Part shown: in pieces, positions 59,672 to 64,000 of the stretch | Position numbering within the stretch: position 1 is the stretch's first letter | How the letters are laid out: each line of letters starts with the position of its first letter | Assembly (NCBI RefSeq): GCF_016862215.1 | Contig: NZ_BOMN01000111.1 | Location: forward strand, 62,001 to 126,000 | Direction: 5' to 3' | DNA from: Winogradskya humida | Lineage (GTDB): Bacteria; Actinomycetota; Actinomycetes; Mycobacteriales; Micromonosporaceae | DNA: 64,000 nucleotides | Translations under genes and position numbers: made by a program | The notes under the pieces: generated by a model | The model's input: the letters and a program-made list of their open reading frames with translations, nothing else | What the model was told of the DNA's origin: nothing | Database searches by the model: none

Positions 59672-60532
59672 ATGACCGCACCCGGGTTCGATCCGGTGAA
59701 GTTCAAAGCAGGACAACGTGCACTGTGGAATTCCGCCAGTGAGGTGTGGAGCGATCTTCCTGCCGAGTTCGCAGCCGGTGCCGCGTTGCTCGACCGGGAG
59801 TTGCTGCGCCTCAGCGGGCTCCGCGCCGGACAGCGCGTGCTCGATGTGGCCTGCGGCACCGGTGACACGGCGCTCGCCGCCGCACGAGTGGCCGGCGCCG
59901 ACAGCATGGTGACGGGCATCGACCTGGCTCCCGACATGATCGCCGTGGCTCGCAAGCGGGCGGACGGGCTGGCGAACGTGGAGTTCCGGGTCGCTGACGC
60001 GGACGACCTCGAGCAGGAGCCCGGCTCGTACGACGTCGTACTCAGCCGATGGGGCCTCATGTTCTCCACGGACAGGGCCGGGCTGTTCAGGCGGCTGCGG
60101 GAGCTGCTGACCGACGGCGGGGTGCTGGCGGCGGTGACGTGGGGGCCCGATCAGAGGTCGCCGATGATGTCGCTGGGCGGCAGCGTGTTGTCCGCCCGGC
60201 TGGAGCTTCCCACCCCACCGCGGGGTGCCCCGGGCCCGAGCGGCATGGTGGACGCGGACGCGGTGCGGGCGGAGTTCACCGCTGCGGGCTTCTCCGACGT
60301 CGAGGTCACCGAGTTCATGGTGCCCTTCAGTGTGTCGTCACCACAGCGCTACGCGGCGTTCGTCAAGGAGATGTCGCCGCCGATGATGAAGCAGATGCTC
60401 CAGCAGCGCTTCGGCGCCGCCGACGATCCCACCACCTGGCAGCAGGTGGCCGACGCAGCCGAGCCCTATGTGTCCGGTGACGGCACGGTGCAGCTTCCGA
60501 GCAGCACCAACCTCATCCGCGCGGTCCGATAG
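59672..60532 (+). CDS. SAM-dependent methyltransferase 1
   Basis: This 286-residue protein has class I SAM-methyltransferase motifs: VLDVACGTGDTALAA (motif I), GIDLAPDMIAVARKRA, RVADADDLEQ, YDVVLSRWGLMF, and LLTDGGVLAAVTWGP. The C-terminal part looks like a small-molecule C/O-methyltransferase. ATG 59672 follows AAAGGAG by seven bases. It is separated from the preceding operon by a 58-base gap with its own promoter-like block, and ends in a strong hairpin. Confidence 0.85.
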   Translation: MTAPGFDPVKFKAGQRALWNSASEVWSDLPAEFAAGAALLDRELLRLSGLRAGQRVLDVACGTGDTALAAARVAGADSMVTGIDLAPDMIAVARKRADGLANVEFRVADADDLEQEPGSYDVVLSRWGLMFSTDRAGLFRRLRELLTDGGVLAAVTWGPDQRSPMMSLGGSVLSARLELPTPPRGAPGPSGMVDADAVRAEFTAAGFSDVEVTEFMVPFSVSSPQRYAAFVKEMSPPMMKQMLQQRFGAADDPTTWQQVADAAEPYVSGDGTVQLPSSTNLIRAVR

Positions 60533-60588
60533 CACCATGACGGGCTCACGCGGACGGTCTGCCCGTCCGCGTGAGCCCGTCATGGTGC
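60532..60588. terminator. 26-base perfect hairpin terminator
   Basis: Arms 60532-60557 and 60563-60588 pair perfectly over 26 bases with a 5-base loop (TCTGC), between the convergent methyltransferase 1 and SBP56-like genes. It should stop both transcripts. Such length is unusual; see findings. Confidence 0.85.
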
Positions 60589-60595
60589 GGCGATC

Positions 60596-62362
60596 TCAGT
60601 GCCGTGCGGAACCCGAGGCGGCGAACAGCACCCCGTGCGGCCGGGCGTACCCGGTGGCGCCGTGCGGCCACGCCGTCCGGTTGAACTGCAGGCATGCCTG
60701 CCCGGTGTATTCGTCGCGGAACGCTTGATCGATGCTCAGCGTGCCGTCGGGGGCCTGGCGCAGCATGCAGATCCGGTGGTCGCCGTCGATCCCGGTGGGA
60801 GCCACGAAGTAATTGGCCACCGCCAGCCGGTCGGGGTGGGTGGTCTCCCGGATGCGACCCCGGGCGTCGGTGACGAAGTTGTCGAGGGCACCCCAGTGCG
60901 GACCCACGCCCACGTTCGCCGAGGTGGTGTCGCGGATCGGTACGGCGTTGACGAGCGCCGGGCAGTCCGGCTCGGATCCGCCGTTCTCGATCTCGGCGAG
61001 CTCATCGACCGAGCAGCGGGCGTTTCTGCCGGCCGAGACCAACTTCTGGACGTCGAGGACGTAGACCATACCGGTCTGCTCCTCGCGTGGCAGGAAGCCG
61101 TTGGTGCCCATGACCGCGTGGTAGAGGTACCGGTCGTCCGGGCTGAGCTGAAGCCAGCTGCCGCCGTCGAAGGCCCCGCTGAGGGGCCCGTCCGGCTGGA
61201 AGGAGCGGTAGGCCGTCGTGTCGTCGAAGACCTCACGCCACACCGGCTTCGCGGCGGTGATGTCCGGCGTGTAGAAGACCGTGCCGCCCTGCATCGTGGA
61301 AGCGAACGCACCCCGGTGCTTGCGCTCATGGGTCAGCGCGGTCTCCATCACCATCCGCTGTTCGTCGGAGAAGGCGTCCGGGTCCGGGGGGCGCGGTCCC
61401 TTGGGAAGATGCGACACCGACAGCAGCCGGGGCCGGTTGCGGTTTGCTATGTCCCAGATTCGTACGGTGTCGCGGGACAGGTAGGGGTTGCGAGAGCCCT
61501 CCGTCGGCGCGACGACGTTGCGGATCTCCACGTAGTCGCTGGTCACCATCCGGTTGAGATCCTCGCGTACACCGATGCCGTGCGGGTTCGCACACGACGG
61601 CACGGGGAGCGACGGCACGGACGGGCAGGTGACCGGGTCCTCCGGGGTGGCCAGGGCCGCCGCGGTCTCACTGAGCGTGCGGCCGGAGGAGTCGATGCGT
61701 ACCACCTCACCGGGTGTGCCGGCGAACCCGTTGCCGGTCCGGACGGAGCCGTCGCTGTAGGTGCACGGCCCGCTCACGTTGGGGCCGCCCATGTACGTGC
61801 CGTACGCCGTGTTGTCGTTGAGCACCCAGTAGGCGTCCGGCGCGGTGCCGCACGGGGTGTCCAGTGGTGTATTGACCCCGCTGAGCCGCAGCTCGGGCAG
61901 GTGGGTGGTGTCGAAGACGAAGGTCGTGTCGCTCAGGATCCCGCCCGCGTACAGCGATTGGCCCTGATGCCACGTGTACTGCATGTGATGCGGCTCGTTG
62001 CCCGTGTTCGGGCCCAGGGTCACCGTGTTGACCACCTTGCCGTACGACGGCGAGTCCGCGGACGCGTCGACGACGGCGAGGAAGTCGGGATCAGGTGACT
62101 CGCCGGAGGCGGTGCCACCGGCCCAGACCAGCAGCCATTGGTGCGGCCGGCCGCTGCGGGCGTATGGAACGGTGTGGTTGAACGCTGTGTACGTCACGCC
62201 GTCCGACCCGGTGACACTGGAGCGGACGGTGCCGGGGCGCTCGCCGGCCCCGGACGGGACCGCGCCGGCCGTTCCCGCGGAGATCAACACCAAGGTGCTC
62301 GCGATCCCCAGGAGACTTGCTCCGCCGCGCCGTAACTGTGTTCTGTACCGATCACTCGGCAT
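60596..62362 (-). CDS. Secreted selenium-binding protein 56/methanethiol oxidase-like
   Basis: This 588-residue protein has a Sec signal (LLGIASTLVLISAGTAGAVP, cleavage near residue 35) and a seven-bladed-propeller-type body. Motifs NEPHHMQYTWHQGQSLYAGG, CANPHGIGVREDLNRMVTSDY and GPHWGALDNFVTD match the histidine-rich copper-binding loops of SBP56-type methanethiol oxidases (the Pro-His-His and Pro-His-Gly motifs). An extracellular form is unusual. It could detoxify volatile thiols or act on a cluster product. The start is ATG 62362. Confidence 0.75.
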   Translation of the reverse strand: MPSDRYRTQLRRGGASLLGIASTLVLISAGTAGAVPSGAGERPGTVRSSVTGSDGVTYTAFNHTVPYARSGRPHQWLLVWAGGTASGESPDPDFLAVVDASADSPSYGKVVNTVTLGPNTGNEPHHMQYTWHQGQSLYAGGILSDTTFVFDTTHLPELRLSGVNTPLDTPCGTAPDAYWVLNDNTAYGTYMGGPNVSGPCTYSDGSVRTGNGFAGTPGEVVRIDSSGRTLSETAAALATPEDPVTCPSVPSLPVPSCANPHGIGVREDLNRMVTSDYVEIRNVVAPTEGSRNPYLSRDTVRIWDIANRNRPRLLSVSHLPKGPRPPDPDAFSDEQRMVMETALTHERKHRGAFASTMQGGTVFYTPDITAAKPVWREVFDDTTAYRSFQPDGPLSGAFDGGSWLQLSPDDRYLYHAVMGTNGFLPREEQTGMVYVLDVQKLVSAGRNARCSVDELAEIENGGSEPDCPALVNAVPIRDTTSANVGVGPHWGALDNFVTDARGRIRETTHPDRLAVANYFVAPTGIDGDHRICMLRQAPDGTLSIDQAFRDEYTGQACLQFNRTAWPHGATGYARPHGVLFAASGSARH

Positions 62363-62422
62363 GCTTCCCCCTAGCAGACACTTTCTCGGTCGGTGAAATA
62401 CCCGGGCGCGGTGGTGCCGGCC

Positions 62423-63274
62423 TCAGGCCGGGCTGGTCGTCTCCCGGGCGCGCTCCGCCGTCAGGAGCAGATAGCCGGGCTCGTCGATCGCCAGGCAGTC
62501 CTCGAAGACGGAGACAAAGGTGTGCACCATCTCGGTGCCGTAGAGCTCCTCCAGCTCGGCGCGCTGCTTCTCGACGTTCGCGATCATCTCCCGGTGGTGG
62601 CGCATGGTCTGCCGGGTGATGTCAAGGAACTCCACCTGATGGAGCCCCGCCGACCGCAGCAGCGGCGGGAACTCCTCGGGCAGCAGCAGCTCGCCGTTGA
62701 GTGACAGCCGCCGGTAGGCCTCCACGACCTGAGCGGCGTGCCCGTACAGGGGTTCCTTGCGGAAGAAGATGGTCAGCACGATCCGGCCACCGGGTCTGAG
62801 CACCCGGCGCACCTCACTGAACACCCGTGGCAGGTCCGTCATGTGCACGATGGACTCGATGGCCAGGACGGCGTCGAACGATCCGTCGCCGAACGGCAGT
62901 GCCAGCGCGTCAGCGACCTGGAACCCGACGCGGTCGTCCACACCCGCGTCATGTGCGGCCTGCCGTGCCTTCTCCACGAGCACCGTGCTGGTGGCGACGC
63001 CGGTGACGCTCACGTCGGCCGCCTTGCCCAGGCGCACCGCCGGGGCGCCGAGCCCGCAGCCCAGATCGAGCACCGTGGCGCCCGGCACGAGGCCGAGCCG
63101 TTCGATCATCATGTCGGTGAGCCGGTCCGTGGCCTCCTGCACCGAGCTCGGGTCGCCCGGCGACGTCCAGTAACCAAGATGGACGTTGTCGCCGACCAAG
63201 CGGTTGATCATCGGAACCGCGTGGTCGTAGAAGGCGATCACCTCGTCGGTGGTGGGACGGTACGCCTGATCCAT
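62423..63274 (-). CDS. SAM-dependent methyltransferase 2
   Basis: This 283-residue protein has motif I VLDLGCGLGAPAVRLG, GVATSTVLVEKARQAA, FQVADALALPFGDGSFDAVLAIESI (in parts) and RPGGRIVLTIFF. The N-terminal YDHAVPMINRLVGDNVHLGYW segment is typical of natural-product O-methyltransferases (RebM/TylE type). It therefore probably methylates a sugar or aglycone hydroxyl. It is not closely related to methyltransferase 1. It is divergent from the glycosyltransferase. Confidence 0.85.
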   Translation of the reverse strand: MDQAYRPTTDEVIAFYDHAVPMINRLVGDNVHLGYWTSPGDPSSVQEATDRLTDMMIERLGLVPGATVLDLGCGLGAPAVRLGKAADVSVTGVATSTVLVEKARQAAHDAGVDDRVGFQVADALALPFGDGSFDAVLAIESIVHMTDLPRVFSEVRRVLRPGGRIVLTIFFRKEPLYGHAAQVVEAYRRLSLNGELLLPEEFPPLLRSAGLHQVEFLDITRQTMRHHREMIANVEKQRAELEELYGTEMVHTFVSVFEDCLAIDEPGYLLLTAERARETTSPA

Positions 63275-63574
63275 GCGAGCCTCCTGGAGACACCTGCGGG
63301 GCAGGGAAGCGCCGATGCCGATCTGGTCGGCCGCTAAACTTCATAAAGATATGCCGATGCATGCAGCGTGGCAAGATGTCATCCGGGGCCGTCGAATGTG
63401 TCCTGTAGTGGCATTTGCCCGGCATTCCAGGGGTCGCGCGCCGCAATCCGCGAGAGTGGCTCCGGCATCTTCTCTGCTACGCTAACCAATAGTCAGTGTA
63501 GATCGACTAAATTCGATGAGTGGTCGGCCACTGTGGAGTAGGCCGATTGCGGTCCTGTCGACGGGGGACTACCC
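63275..63574. other. 300-base divergent control region
   Basis: No gene is seen in this gap between methyltransferase 2 and the glycosyltransferase. It holds the shared element at 63339-63370, an inverted repeat TAGTC (63490-63494)/GACTA (63505-63509), and AGTGG-TCGG-CCACT (63519-63532). A/T-rich words (CTAACCAATAG, TAAATTC) near 63481-63515 could contain a promoter for the glycosyltransferase, but I cannot fix it. Confidence 0.5.
63339..63370. promoter_or_regulatory. Shared element 2: CTTCA-N2-AAGATATG-N10-CAGCGTG
   Basis: CTTCA (63339-63343), AAGATATG (63346-63353) and CAGCGTG (63364-63370) repeat the element upstream of methyltransferase 1. It has the same orientation, pointing toward the glycosyltransferase, though that start is about 200 bases away. 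Confidence 0.45.
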
Positions 63575-64000
63575 ATGCGCATTCTCTTCGTGCCCGCACC
63601 GGCTGTCGGGCACGCGTATCCCATGGTCCCGCTGGCCTGGGCCTGCCGTGCCGCCGGGCACGAGGTCGCGTTCGCCACGGCAGGCGACGGCGTGAGCGTG
63701 GCCCGGGCGGGTATTCCCGTGCTCGACGCCCTGCCCGGTGTCACCTCGCAGCAGATGCTGTCGAGCTTCGTCACCGACGCGCCGGAGCTGTTCCTGCCCT
63801 TCGAGGGCGATCCGGCCGCGGACATGGCACGGCGTAAACCGTTCATCGTCGCCGTCTGGGACCGCTACGTGGACGTGCATCTCGAGGTGGCCGCGCGGTT
63901 CTCACCGGACCTCATCGTCTCGGACTCCGTCTTCGCTGTCGGGCTGCTGGCGGCAGCGCTGCACCAGGTGCCGGTGATCTCATTCGATGTCGGGATCGTT
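63575..64000 (+). CDS. Glycosyltransferase, 5' part (EryCIII/UDPGT-like), cut by window edge
   Basis: 142 codons are present. The start MRILFVPAPAVGHAYPMVPL, the AGHEVAFATAGDG strand and PDLIVSDSVFAVGLLAA are typical of the N-terminal acceptor domain of GT1 antibiotic glycosyltransferases; the donor-binding half lies beyond the window. ATG 63575 follows GGGGGA. With the RmlA-like gene upstream, it supports a deoxysugar-bearing product. Confidence 0.85.
   Translation, partial: MRILFVPAPAVGHAYPMVPLAWACRAAGHEVAFATAGDGVSVARAGIPVLDALPGVTSQQMLSSFVTDAPELFLPFEGDPAADMARRKPFIVAVWDRYVDVHLEVAARFSPDLIVSDSVFAVGLLAAALHQVPVISFDVGIV

Noticed and set aside
1..64000. CRISPR arrays, tRNA or rRNA genes, transposases
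   Set aside because: No regularly spaced repeats, cloverleaf-like stretches or transposase motifs were noticed. Many long open frames opposite real genes are antisense artefacts of high GC.

Overview
The window is GC-rich, densely coded DNA with frequent GTG starts, many 4-base ATGA/GTGA gene overlaps, AfsR/LAL-type regulators, F420-type oxidoreductases and trypsin/STAND conflict proteins. This fits a filamentous actinomycete, possibly of the Micromonosporaceae. No rRNA, tRNA, CRISPR array or insertion sequence was recognised.

Layout. (1) 0.15-11.1 kb holds two trypsin-peptidase/STAND-ATPase 'conflict' systems, one with TPR and one with 14 WD40 blades. Each has its own small trypsin-co-occurring (Trypco) partner. 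Between them lies a divergent NAD-linked locus: an NrtR-like Nudix regulator with two palindromic operators, facing a band-7 protein and an NAD kinase-like protein. (2) 11.3-12.2 kb encodes a secreted GH114-like enzyme. (3) 12.2-38.2 kb is an unassigned biosynthetic gene cluster. It has a StrR-like activator and a carrier-protein operon (GNAT, ACP, adenylating ligase, cupin, dehydrogenase). It also has two class I aminoacyl-tRNA-synthetase-like proteins (Cys- and Tyr-type) with degenerate KMSKS loops, two ATP-grasp ligases, two luciferase-like oxidoreductases and two Fe(II)/2OG oxygenases. An aminotransferase, a HAD phosphatase, a CPFC flavoprotein and two ABC exporters complete it. (4) 38.2-50.9 kb holds regulators, a secreted discoidin-domain protein, a PHP phosphatase, a scar of broken genes (46.95-48.2 kb), adenosine deaminase, a flavin reductase and a membrane protein. 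(5) 50.9-64 kb is a second biosynthetic or sugar-tailoring region. It has an RmlA-like nucleotidyltransferase, a class V PLP enzyme, two signal-less peptide-binding proteins, two paralogous beta-propellers, two methyltransferases, a secreted SBP56-like protein and the start of a glycosyltransferase.

The most interesting feature is a duplicated module at both edges of cluster 3. Each copy has an XRE-HTH/TPR regulator gene divergent from a ~69-residue peptide gene. Each peptide has an RR-plus-hydrophobic export-like segment and a C-terminal EIEWP motif. All four promoters I can propose use TTGCCA as the -35 element, and extra TTG(G/C)CAA boxes lie around them. In copy 1 the peptide gene lies upstream of the StrR-like activator. 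In copy 2 it overlaps an ATP-grasp gene that leads into the exporter genes. The arrangement resembles RRNPP-type peptide-pheromone circuits and would be an actinobacterial counterpart. This is inference from sequence only.

Gene starts were chosen from ribosome-binding sites, overlaps with upstream stops and comparison between paralogues. No database search was available, so family names rest on remembered motifs.
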